A stretch of DNA of 5,361 bases from Arcanobacterium_A sp034173665. GTDB taxonomy: Bacteria > Actinomycetota > Actinomycetes > Actinomycetales > Actinomycetaceae. Positions 1 through 5,361 of the stretch are shown here, piece by piece. The translations under genes were made by a program, and so were the position numbers. The stretch's first letter is position 1. Every line of letters starts with the position of its first letter. The stretch is taken from the NCBI GenBank assembly GCA_034173665.1, contig JAXFDG010000099.1, positions 1-5,361 on the forward strand, given 5' to 3'. The notes below the pieces were generated by a model. That model was not told the DNA's origin. It did not search any database and was given only the letters and a program-made list of their open reading frames with translations.

Positions 1-131
1 GCAATTCCATCGCTTTGCTCAAGAAGCGCAGCAAGCACATGAAGTGTGTCAATTTCTGGATTTCCTGCGGAGGTGGCGCGTTCGATAGCGTTTGCCAGAG
101 CCTCCTGGGTTTTAGTGGTGAACTTTTGCAT
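1..131 (-). CDS. clpB: ClpB disaggregase, N-terminal fragment (gene runs off the left edge)
   Basis: The minus strand encodes 43 complete codons from an ATG at 131, beginning MQKFTTKTQEAL and continuing through GNPEIDTLHVLAALLEQ (residues 23-39). This is the first helical repeat of the Clp N-domain. The pattern FTTKTQEAL...A...GNPEI...H.L.ALLEQ.DGI is characteristic of ClpB, the hexameric AAA+ disaggregase that works with DnaK/DnaJ/GrpE to pull apart aggregated proteins in the cytoplasm. The two ATPase modules and the middle coiled coil lie outside the window. The start is secure: a strong GGAGG (136-140) sits 4 bases upstream, and the N-terminus aligns with the family without extra residues. 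ClpC and ClpA share the Clp N-domain, but the short start and the HAIR operator upstream favour ClpB. Regulation by HspR is inferred from that operator. Confidence 0.93.
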   Translation of the reverse strand, partial: MQKFTTKTQEALANAIERATSAGNPEIDTLHVLAALLEQSDGI

Positions 132-214
132 GTTTCCTCCGAGTTTTAGCTGCGTGATAATGCAGCGTATTTTCTTTGCCGATTTGGCTTTTCATGCAAT
201 TAAACGCACTAAAA

Positions 215-235
215 GTTGAGTCTATTCCACTCAAG
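215..235 (-). promoter_or_regulatory. HAIR operator (HspR binding site) upstream of clpB
   Basis: On the + strand the sequence is GTTGAGT, a 7-base spacer, then ACTCAAG. On the minus strand it reads CTTGAGT-N7-ACTCAAC. The established HAIR consensus is CTTGAGT-N7-ACTCAAG, so 13 of 14 defined positions match and the spacer is exactly right. HspR is a MerR-type repressor that controls dnaK and clpB in Actinobacteria, with DnaK as co-repressor. The site lies 84 bases upstream of the clpB start codon, in the expected position and with no competing gene. No hspR gene is in the window, so binding is inferred from the site alone. Confidence 0.9.
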
Positions 236-262
236 TTTATTTGTGCCACAAGTCACCTTCAA
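234..262 (-). promoter_or_regulatory. Candidate clpB promoter overlapping the HAIR operator
   Basis: Reading the minus strand, TTGAAG (257-262) and TAAACT (234-239) are separated by 17 bases. Each matches the vegetative -35 or -10 consensus at four of six positions. The -10 box overlaps the edge of the HAIR dyad, so transcription would start near 227, inside the operator, where a bound repressor would block polymerase. The leader would be about 95 bases long. An alternative is that TTGAGT within the HAIR itself (229-234) acts as the -35 with a weak TTTAGT as -10 after 15 bases. The sequence cannot decide between these. Confidence 0.4.
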
Positions 263-357
263 AAAAGTTTTGGTGCCGTAACTAAACACTATACGCCGGA
301 CCTCAACACCCCAAATAAAGAAAACCTACAACCCAATCCCAAGACTCACACAAACCA

Positions 358-1311
358 CTAAACATTTAAGCCCCGATAAACCCAGGGCTTCACAGGAACC
401 AACTCTGGCTGAAAAACAGAAAGGAACTCACTCGCCGTCGATACTTTCGGGAAACCTAAAGAAACTGAAAGCAGCTCAAGAACTTGCGGTAATTCAACCC
501 CAACCACGTTCAGTTCAGCCAAACTCACCGCGCCATCACGCTTCGAAAGCCGCTCCCCTTTATCGTTTAAAACTAACGGCACATGTGCATATTCTGGCAC
601 GCGTGCGCCTAGAACCTGCAACAAATACGCCTGCCGTGGAGCTGAAGAAAGCAGATCATCGCCCCGCACAATCTGCGTCACCCCCATCAAAGCATCATCC
701 ACAACCGATACAAAGTTATAAGAGAAGACGCCGTCTCCCCGCCGAATCACAAAATCATCTACAACGCCGTGATACTGCCCAAAATTTAAATCCCAGACGA
801 CGCCGCGGCCCCCATTTGTCTTTAACCGATAAGCCGCTCCACGATTAGTTAACGTAGCTAGTTTTTCCTGCCGTTGCTTTGCGGTGAGATGTCTACAAGT
901 TTGCCGATAGCTACCCGGCGGATAGTGCGGAGCAACTGCCGGATCTTCAAAAACTCCAGACTGCGCCGCAAGCTCTTTTCGCGTGCAAAAACATTCATAA
1001 AGAAGTTCTGATTTTTCCAAACCAGAAAAAATATCTTGATAAATATCTAGCCGCTCGCTTTGGCGAACCACTGAACCATCCCAGTCAAGACCAAGTAATT
1101 CCAGATCCCGCAACTGCTGTGATTCATACTCTGAACGAGAACGGGCATCTAAATCTTCCACCCGAATCCTGAAACCACGCCCAGTTTTTCGCGCATAAGC
1201 CCAAGCCAATAATGCGGTACGGAGATTCCCAAGATGCAGTTGCCCCGAAGGCGAAGGAGCATAGCGCCCAATCTCGGGCAACCCATCAGAAAACTCCAAG
1301 AAAACAGACAT
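358..1311 (-). CDS. gluQ: Glutamyl-Q tRNA(Asp) synthetase (GluQRS)
   Basis: This 317-residue protein is a truncated class I aminoacyl-tRNA synthetase related to GluRS. It activates glutamate without tRNA and attaches it to the queuosine base at the wobble position of tRNA(Asp), in the cytoplasm. It begins GRYAPSPSGQLHLGNLRTALL (15-35), containing the HIGH-type motif HLGN (26-29). Next come VEDLD (51-55), a zinc site CFC (107-109) with YRQTC (135-139), the VVDD and VRGDDLL blocks (203-221), and the KMSKS-type RLSKRDGA (254-261). The chain stops where GluRS would continue into its anticodon-binding domain, the diagnostic difference from GluRS at about 470-500 residues. The zinc loop is longer than I recall from E. 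coli and holds APHYPPG, as in actinobacterial members. The ATG at 1311 lies 3 bases after the upstream stop, with only a weak GAAGAG as ribosome site, so coupling is likely. Function implies that the cell makes or salvages queuosine; no queuosine gene is visible here. Confidence 0.93.
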   Translation of the reverse strand: MSVFLEFSDGLPEIGRYAPSPSGQLHLGNLRTALLAWAYARKTGRGFRIRVEDLDARSRSEYESQQLRDLELLGLDWDGSVVRQSERLDIYQDIFSGLEKSELLYECFCTRKELAAQSGVFEDPAVAPHYPPGSYRQTCRHLTAKQRQEKLATLTNRGAAYRLKTNGGRGVVWDLNFGQYHGVVDDFVIRRGDGVFSYNFVSVVDDALMGVTQIVRGDDLLSSAPRQAYLLQVLGARVPEYAHVPLVLNDKGERLSKRDGAVSLAELNVVGVELPQVLELLSVSLGFPKVSTASEFLSVFQPELVPVKPWVYRGLNV

Positions 1312-1314
1312 AGC

Positions 1315-1812
1315 CTACTCTTCAGGAAGATAAATAAAATTAAATTCGGTTTGTTTATCAGACCCAGGACCCTGAAGCTTAGATAAAACATCTGCAGGAA
1401 ATTCAAATCTTGAAAATCCTAGTCGTTCTAATGCAGCAGAAATTTGCAGAGCGTGTTCCTGCTCTTGATCCACCAAAGCAGCCATGCGAAGGTCTCCAAT
1501 TAGCCTTCCAAAAAATCCGTCCAACAACTCGTCAACTTGAATATTTTGTGCCGCAATTAAATTTGAATCAGCAAGATAAATCCCATCCAAAACTAACAAG
1601 ATTTTCTCTGCAGTAAACACAGGAGCAGAAGTTCTCGCAACCGCTAAAAGTTGCGTCCCTTTTTGTGCCACCCAATATGTAGCGTGCGCACTCGCCGTCA
1701 ATTCACGTGCCAAAAATGAAAACCCGTCAACATATAAATCTTCCGGAAGAAGACTCGAATAAACCACAAAATCAGCTGGGGTTGCTTGTCGAACAGAAAA
1801 TTTATATGCCAT
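1315..1812 (-). CDS. Unrecognised 165-residue protein, possibly degenerate GNAT fold
   Basis: I do not recognise this protein with certainty. It starts MAYKFSVRQATPADFVVYSS, which resembles the opening strand and helix of GNAT acetyltransferases (usually IRxATPAD). Near the end, LERLGFSRFEF (128-138) resembles the GNAT 'YekLGF' region. Between them are strand-like stretches (TYWVAQKGTQLLAVAR, 45-60; ILLVLDGIYL, 71-80) and a helix-rich segment. The acetyl-CoA pyrophosphate loop of motif A (Q/RxxGxG/A) is not visible, so if it is a GNAT relative it may be inactive or divergent. There is no signal peptide, membrane helix or cysteine. Its stop lies 3 bases before gluQ, so the two are probably co-transcribed and this would be the first gene. 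No Shine-Dalgarno precedes the ATG at 1812; a -10-like box stands there instead. It is real as a coding gene given its length, tight packing and clean in-frame start. Confidence 0.72.
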   Translation of the reverse strand: MAYKFSVRQATPADFVVYSSLLPEDLYVDGFSFLARELTASAHATYWVAQKGTQLLAVARTSAPVFTAEKILLVLDGIYLADSNLIAAQNIQVDELLDGFFGRLIGDLRMAALVDQEQEHALQISAALERLGFSRFEFPADVLSKLQGPGSDKQTEFNFIYLPEE

Positions 1813-1818
1813 GCCTAC

Positions 1819-1824
1819 ATTTTA
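1819..1824 (-). promoter_or_regulatory. Candidate -10 box for a leaderless transcript
   Basis: The minus strand carries TAAAAT, then six bases (GTAGGC), then the ATG at 1812. The hexamer matches TATAAT at five of six positions. With this spacing the predicted first transcribed base is the A of the ATG, giving an mRNA with no leader. That would explain the absence of a ribosome binding site. No good -35 hexamer is visible 16-18 bases upstream, which is common for actinobacterial promoters. A start further upstream cannot be excluded. Confidence 0.45.
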
Positions 1825-1884
1825 CAGCCGAAAAATTCATCCCAAAGTATGACCCGGAACACTTTATTTTCCGCAATAATAGAA

Positions 1885-1900
1885 CTTAATAATAATTAAG
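1885..1900. repeat. Short AT-rich dyad in the divergent promoter region
   Basis: CTTAAT, a four-base spacer AATA, and ATTAAG form a perfect inverted repeat. It lies 40 bases upstream of the adaptor start and 73 bases upstream of the divergent minus-strand gene. It contains the -10-like AATAAT (1891-1896) on the plus strand, though the matching -35 region (TTTCCG at 1868) is poor. It could be an operator for the efflux operon, a promoter element, or chance in AT-rich DNA. No regulator gene adjoins it. Confidence 0.25.
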
Positions 1901-1939
1901 CTCTGAAAAGACGCCGAAACTTAAAATCAAGGAAATACT

Positions 1940-2953
1940 ATGGCAGTAAATTCTCATCGCTTACAGTTCGCGTTTCAGATTATTAAGCTCGTTCTATTAG
2001 CGACAATCGCAATCGCGCTCATTAAATTTGCGTTTTTTCCAGCAGATAAAAACTCCGAAAACACGACAGCAAATCCAGGAGGAAACTTTATCGCACTAAC
2101 TGTATTTCCAGAACGTGGAGATTTAAAATCAGAACTTGTTCTCGAGGGAACAATTGATGCCGATGCTGGAGTAACAGTAAAAGCAACCAGTTCAGGTGAA
2201 GTAATTAAACTGTTCAAGAACGACGGCGAAGCAACAGTAGTTGGCGAACCAATACTTCAACTCCGGGAAGAAATTCCCGGGCAAGAACAAACTATTACCG
2301 ATGAAGAAGGAAACGAAACAGTAATAGTTGGTGAACCAAAATATAAATATACCAATGTTATTTCTCCAGCTAACGGAGAACTAGTACTCAATGCCCTTAC
2401 TGGACAAACTTTCAATATTGGCGATGTTGTGGCAAATATTCAGCCGGCAACCTACACCGCAAACGCAAATCTTACACCTCAACAAATATATCAAGTGACA
2501 AATCTTCCAAAGACTGCAAAAATCGCGATACTTGATGGCCCGGCACCATTTGAATGCACCTCTTTAAAACTGGTTCAACCACGAATTGGAGGAACCGGAT
2601 CGGAAAACACCGATTCTGCCGAGTCGAGTTTAAAAATTAGCTGCCCAATTCCACCAGAAACTCGCGTATTCCCAGGATTGAAAATAAAAATGACAATTAC
2701 TGTTGGAGAGGTAAAGGATGCCTTGACGATACCAATTAGTGCAGTTGAAGGACGATTTGAGACAGGCAAGGTATACCGTGCAGATACTGAAGGAGCTGAG
2801 CCTGAAGCCATTGAAGTGAAACTTGGTTTAAGTGATGGAAAGCGGATTCAAATTCTTGAAGGACTCACTGAAGATCAAGAAATTCTCGAATTCTTACCCG
2901 GAATTGATCCAAACGCAGCAGAATTCGATGAATCGACGATGTATCAGGAGTGA
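1940..2953 (+). CDS. MacA-like membrane fusion (adaptor) protein of an ABC system
   Basis: This 337-residue adaptor belongs to the HlyD/MacA family. It has a short cytoplasmic start, one membrane anchor (about 12-33, FQIIKLVLLATIAIALIKF), and an outside portion. That portion holds two lipoyl half-motifs, VTVKATSSGEVIKLFKNDGE (78-97) and TNVISPANGELVLNALTGQ (138-156), which pair into a barrel-sandwich domain. A beta-barrel region follows (about 178-257), then a membrane-proximal domain with ALTIPISAVEGRF (261-273) and IEVKLGLSDGKRIQILEGL (291-309). The segment joining the lipoyl halves is only about 28 acidic residues with no heptads, so the long coiled-coil hairpin of Gram-negative MacA is absent. 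Two cysteines, C206 and C235, both fall in the barrel region and may form a disulfide. It starts at an ATG with AAGGAAA just upstream (1929-1935) and is the first gene of the operon. Its likely role is to assemble with the MacB-like permease. The substrate is unknown. Confidence 0.85.
   Translation: MAVNSHRLQFAFQIIKLVLLATIAIALIKFAFFPADKNSENTTANPGGNFIALTVFPERGDLKSELVLEGTIDADAGVTVKATSSGEVIKLFKNDGEATVVGEPILQLREEIPGQEQTITDEEGNETVIVGEPKYKYTNVISPANGELVLNALTGQTFNIGDVVANIQPATYTANANLTPQQIYQVTNLPKTAKIAILDGPAPFECTSLKLVQPRIGGTGSENTDSAESSLKISCPIPPETRVFPGLKIKMTITVGEVKDALTIPISAVEGRFETGKVYRADTEGAEPEAIEVKLGLSDGKRIQILEGLTEDQEILEFLPGIDPNAAEFDESTMYQE
2947..2950 (+). promoter_or_regulatory. Ribosome binding site that decides the ATPase start
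   Basis: GGAG lies inside the last codons of the adaptor gene, five bases before ATG 2956. An in-frame GTG exists at 2950, overlapping the adaptor stop, but it uses the final G of this GGAG and has no site of its own at a proper distance. The ATG at 2956 is therefore the better start. The two readings differ by two residues. Confidence 0.65.
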
Positions 2954-2955
2954 TA

Positions 2956-3630
2956 ATGTCGCTCATTAAAATTACCGATTTACATCGCACAGTAACACTT
3001 CCCGATAATCAAGAACTAAAAATCCTTCGTGGCGTAAATCTAGAAGTGGCCGCAGGAGATCAAATTTCAGTTGTTGGAAGATCAGGAACAGGAAAATCAA
3101 CTTTATTAAATATTATTGGCCTGCTCGATAAACAAACTTCTGGTGAGTATCTAGTTAATGGAAATGACGCCACCAAGTTTTCCGAATCAGATCTTTCTCG
3201 GCTTCGTGGAGATACTTTCGGATTTGTTTTCCAGCAATTCAATCTCTTTAATAATCGTAATGCCGTAGAAAATGTGGAAATACCACTCCTTTACGACGAC
3301 GGACAAAAATTTTGGAAACGCCGAAAATTAGCTAGTGAAATGTTAGAACGCGTCGGTTTAGGAGATCGACTAAACTCTCATCCTGGAGAAATGTCTGGAG
3401 GAGAGCAGCAAAGAATTGCAATCGCCAGAGCACTTGTGCGCCAGCCAAAAGTAATCCTGGCAGATGAGCCAACGGGTGCACTTGACCCAGAAACTGGTCT
3501 TTCTGTTATTGAACTTCTCGAGGAAGTGGCTCGCGATAATAATGCAGCGCTAATTATCATCACACACGACATGAATATTGCAGCTCGCACACAGCGGAAA
3601 TACATCCTAGAAGCAGGGGTGCTCTCATGA
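2956..3630 (+). CDS. MacB/LolD-type ABC transporter ATPase
   Basis: This 224-residue cytoplasmic ATPase powers the neighbouring permease. Counting from ATG 2956, it has Walker A GRSGTGKST (41-49), the Q-loop in VFQQFNLF (from 91), the signature MSGGEQQRIAIAR (146-158), Walker B VILADEP (166-172), the D-loop GALD (174-177) and the switch histidine in ITHD (202-205). Every catalytic motif is intact. The sequences FQQFNLFNNRNAVENVEIPLLY and SGGEQQR are typical of the MacB/LolD/FtsE branch, which works in mechanotransmission and export rather than nutrient uptake. The length, about 220-230 residues, is that of a stand-alone ATPase, unlike E. coli MacB, where ATPase and permease are fused. It begins 2 bases after the adaptor stop and its TGA overlaps the permease ATG in ATGA, so translation of the three genes is likely coupled. 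It would act as a dimer beneath two permease copies. Confidence 0.95.
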   Translation: MSLIKITDLHRTVTLPDNQELKILRGVNLEVAAGDQISVVGRSGTGKSTLLNIIGLLDKQTSGEYLVNGNDATKFSESDLSRLRGDTFGFVFQQFNLFNNRNAVENVEIPLLYDDGQKFWKRRKLASEMLERVGLGDRLNSHPGEMSGGEQQRIAIARALVRQPKVILADEPTGALDPETGLSVIELLEEVARDNNAALIIITHDMNIAARTQRKYILEAGVLS

Positions 3631-5012
3631 ATAAAATGACGAGAGTTATCGGTCCACTTGTTGAAGCCTGGCAAGAAGTTAGAGTGCAAAAAACTCGTGT
3701 AATCCTCTCACTAATCGGCATCATTGCAGCAGTTGCTGCAATGTCAATCGTTTCGGCACTGTCCGAACTACAACTGCAATCTATCCGTGAATCACAAGAA
3801 AAATTAGATGGACGAGAAACAACTCTACGGTTCATGATTTCAAATTCAATGGATAGCGACGCCGCAAGCACAGATTTTAACGAATACACCGAAAATGAAA
3901 TAACACAACCTAGTGCCTCCGAAAACAATGCAAATAATACGTTAATCACCCCTTTAAAACAGGATATTACCGCTCAAATAGAAGCCTTAGATCCGGCTGG
4001 AACTGCTATTCAAGAAACAGCGAAAAGATTGCAAATAAACTATTGGACTCGTGTTGCCCAGCGTCAAGGAATCGTCAGAGAATTTCGAGAGGTACAAAAC
4101 ACTGGGCTATTCCAAGGTCAACCAGTAGAAATTCCTGAATATGGTATGTCTGATCCAAGAATTATTTACGTCGATTCTAGTTACCAAACCATCTTTCGAC
4201 TCCAAGTAATCGCTGGACGTTGGTTAAACGACGCCGATTCAAACGCACTACTTACTCCTGTGGTAATCAATGAAGCAGCTTGGAAACAAATTGGTCGGCC
4301 GAAATTATCAGAACCATTAATCTTAAATGTCGCGGAAGATTTTAATTCTTCACAAACAACACAAATGCGAGTTGTTGGTATTACCAGAGAAGCAAATCGT
4401 TGGGCTGAACCGCAAATAATCGCTCCTTATTCACGATGGCAACTCAATCATCAGCCAGGCGAAACACTTGAAGCACTATTTTGGGTTTCTCCCGATTCTG
4501 AATCAGAAGCATTTACCGCCTTAAACTTAACTCTTTCCGGTCTCTTAGGGGATACATGGGTAGTCGATTCTTTCGGGAATTTTCACGATAATTATTTCGA
4601 AGCAACATTTAACACAATTCGACTAGCCACAATGATAATCGGTGGAATTATAGTCGCTCTTGGCGCTCTTGGATTATTAAATGTTGCAATTGTGACCGTG
4701 CGGCAGCGCATGAGAGAAATCGGAATTCGCCGAGCAATGGGAGCTTCTGGAAAACGTATTTTTTTCGCCGTGTTCATGGAATCAGTTGTAGCAACCTTAG
4801 TTGCTGGCATAGTGGGATTAATGATTGCAATTATTGTTGTCAAATATCTACCGCTCGAAAAGCTTGATATTTATTTGGAGGATATACCGGCATTCCCGCT
4901 TAGAACTGCACTTGCAGGACTTAGTATCTCGGCAGGAATCGGGGCGTTATGTGGAATTATTCCAGCAATAGCAGCAACAAAAGTGAAACCAATAGACGCA
5001 ATTAGAGCTTAA
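3627..5012 (+). CDS. MacB/FtsX-family ABC transporter permease
   Basis: This 461-residue inner-membrane protein has the MacB topology. A first helix (about 24-47) is followed by a large outside domain (about 48-330), then three C-terminal helices (about 332-357, 383-408 and 426-450). Family marks are GRWLNDAD and VVINEAAWKQIG (197-223) in the periplasmic-core domain, MREIGIRRAMGAS (362-374) after helix 2, which couples to the ATPase, and IPAIAATKVKPIDAIR (445-460) at the end. Residues about 72-108 of the outside domain form an Asn/Ser/Thr/Glu-rich low-complexity insert, probably a flexible loop. The ATG at 3627 lies in an ATGA overlap with the ATPase stop, and AGGGG (3615-3619) is 7 bases upstream. 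In this family the outside domain moves in response to ATP binding and drives export or signalling rather than pumping across a channel. The substrate could be a peptide, lipid, toxin or cell-wall-active compound; nothing in the sequence selects one. Confidence 0.93.
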   Translation: MNKMTRVIGPLVEAWQEVRVQKTRVILSLIGIIAAVAAMSIVSALSELQLQSIRESQEKLDGRETTLRFMISNSMDSDAASTDFNEYTENEITQPSASENNANNTLITPLKQDITAQIEALDPAGTAIQETAKRLQINYWTRVAQRQGIVREFREVQNTGLFQGQPVEIPEYGMSDPRIIYVDSSYQTIFRLQVIAGRWLNDADSNALLTPVVINEAAWKQIGRPKLSEPLILNVAEDFNSSQTTQMRVVGITREANRWAEPQIIAPYSRWQLNHQPGETLEALFWVSPDSESEAFTALNLTLSGLLGDTWVVDSFGNFHDNYFEATFNTIRLATMIIGGIIVALGALGLLNVAIVTVRQRMREIGIRRAMGASGKRIFFAVFMESVVATLVAGIVGLMIAIIVVKYLPLEKLDIYLEDIPAFPLRTALAGLSISAGIGALCGIIPAIAATKVKPIDAIRA

Positions 5013-5043
5013 TCAATGCAAAATATTGATTTCATAGAAAGCT

Positions 5044-5096
5044 AAAGCAGTGTGGGTGGATTAAATCAAATGTTTAATCCACCCACACTGCTTTTT
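5044..5096 (+). terminator. Rho-independent terminator with a 22-bp perfect stem
   Basis: Arm 5044-5065 and arm 5073-5094 are perfectly complementary over 22 base pairs around a 7-base loop (TCAAATG). The stem starts with AAAGCAGTGTGGGTGG and ends in a run of five Ts (5092-5096). It lies 31 bases after the permease stop, so it ends the efflux operon. The convergent gene on the other strand stops at 5131, so the same hairpin is probably used from both sides, although on the minus strand the T run is weak (TTTAGCTTT). Confidence 0.9.
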
Positions 5097-5130
5097 CAGA
5101 TTTTATCATGACGCTTAAACAGAAAAGTTA

Positions 5131-5361
5131 CTACTTTTGTTCGTAGTATCGCTCCTGTTCTTCTGCAGTGTAGTAGCTTGGCGCTCTAGGTTTAATTACT
5201 TTTGGATAACCCATTTCGTACAAGGTTTTTGCAATACGAGCCTGAATAACTCCTGGAACATGCCAACCCCACATAGAATAGGAGGCATCATATTTTCCAG
5301 TAATCACAGCATCAGCAACAATTTCTAAAATTTTAATATGATATTCCTTTTCCTGTCCCGG
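5131..5361 (-). CDS. Unrecognised protein, C-terminal 76 codons (gene runs off the right edge)
   Basis: The minus strand is open from the window edge to a TAG at 5131-5133, giving 76 residues with no internal stop. The visible part reads PGQEKEYHIKILEIVADAV at the edge, then YSMWGWHVPGVIQARIAKTL (29-48), YEMGYPKVIKPRAPSYYT (48-65), and a polar tail EEQERYYEQK. It is rich in tyrosine and charged residues, has no membrane helix, and its C-terminal tail looks solvent-exposed. The start lies outside the window, which is why it has no start codon here. Codon use is natural, with varied third positions, and the reading frame meets the terminator region tidily, which supports a real gene. I cannot name the family. 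It is convergent with the efflux operon and probably functionally unrelated. Confidence 0.7.
   Translation of the reverse strand, partial: PGQEKEYHIKILEIVADAVITGKYDASYSMWGWHVPGVIQARIAKTLYEMGYPKVIKPRAPSYYTAEEQERYYEQK

Noticed and set aside
149..166. Small hairpin (GCTGC, 8-base loop, GCAGC) in the clpB leader
   Set aside because: Five pairs around an eight-base loop is weak and has no T run or sequestered ribosome site, so there is no case for a thermometer or attenuator.
132..357. CIRCE element or gluQ terminator in the clpB-gluQ gap
   Set aside because: No TTAGCACTC-N9-GAGTGCTAA pattern is present, and no stem followed by a T run was found after the gluQ stop. Some read-through from gluQ into clpB is therefore possible.
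176..361. A 61-codon plus-strand open frame in the clpB-gluQ gap
   Set aside because: It starts at a TTG with no ribosome site, runs across the HAIR operator and promoter, and its peptide has no recognisable feature.
585..848. An 87-codon plus-strand open frame inside gluQ
   Set aside because: It is antisense to conserved GluQ motifs, is rich in Arg/Pro/His as expected of a shadow frame, and has no start signal.
2950..2958. GTG at 2950 as the ATPase start
   Set aside because: It would consume part of the GGAG that sits well placed for ATG 2956 and adds only two residues not needed by the family.
3560..3949. A 129-codon minus-strand open frame over the ATPase-permease junction
   Set aside because: Both plus-strand genes here carry clear family motifs. 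This frame is Ser/Ile/Cys-rich without a motif and is best explained as a shadow.
5137..5328. A 63-codon plus-strand open frame after the terminator
   Set aside because: It lies opposite the convergent minus-strand gene, which is open across the whole stretch and ends properly at 5131. This frame lacks a ribosome site.

Overview
The window looks like chromosomal DNA from an actinobacterium of low to moderate GC. Three things point that way. The start of clpB is preceded by an almost perfect HAIR operator (GTTGAGT-N7-ACTCAAG read on the + strand), the HspR binding site that is typical of Actinobacteria. The GluQ protein has the lengthened zinc loop (APHYPPGSYRQTC) that I associate with actinobacterial family members. 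One gene has a -10-like box placed so that its transcript would begin at the start codon, a leaderless arrangement common in this phylum. Genus cannot be decided from the sequence alone.

Left part, all on the minus strand: the first 43 codons of clpB (1-131), its heat-shock control region (about 132-262), gluQ for glutamyl-Q tRNA(Asp) synthetase (358-1311), and an unrecognised 165-residue protein (1315-1812) whose stop lies only 3 bases before the gluQ start. The last two probably form one transcription unit.

Right part, plus strand: a divergent intergenic region (1813-1939) leads into a compact three-gene operon for a MacAB-like ABC system: a membrane-anchored adaptor (1940-2953), an ATPase (2956-3630) and a four-helix MacB/FtsX-type permease (3627-5012). 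The genes are spaced by 2 bases and by a 4-base ATGA overlap, so they are probably translationally coupled. The ATPase would drive conformational change in the permease, and the adaptor would extend the assembly outside the membrane. The substrate cannot be read from the sequence. The adaptor lacks the long coiled-coil hairpin that reaches TolC in Gram-negative MacA.

The operon ends at a very long perfect hairpin terminator (5044-5096). Beyond it, a convergent minus-strand gene contributes only its last 76 codons (5131-5361) and is not recognised. There is no RNA gene, CRISPR array, insertion sequence or phage module. I see no convincing new biological system. The points most worth following are the hairpin-less adaptor, the HAIR/promoter overlap, the unrecognised gene paired with gluQ, and the 22-bp hairpin.
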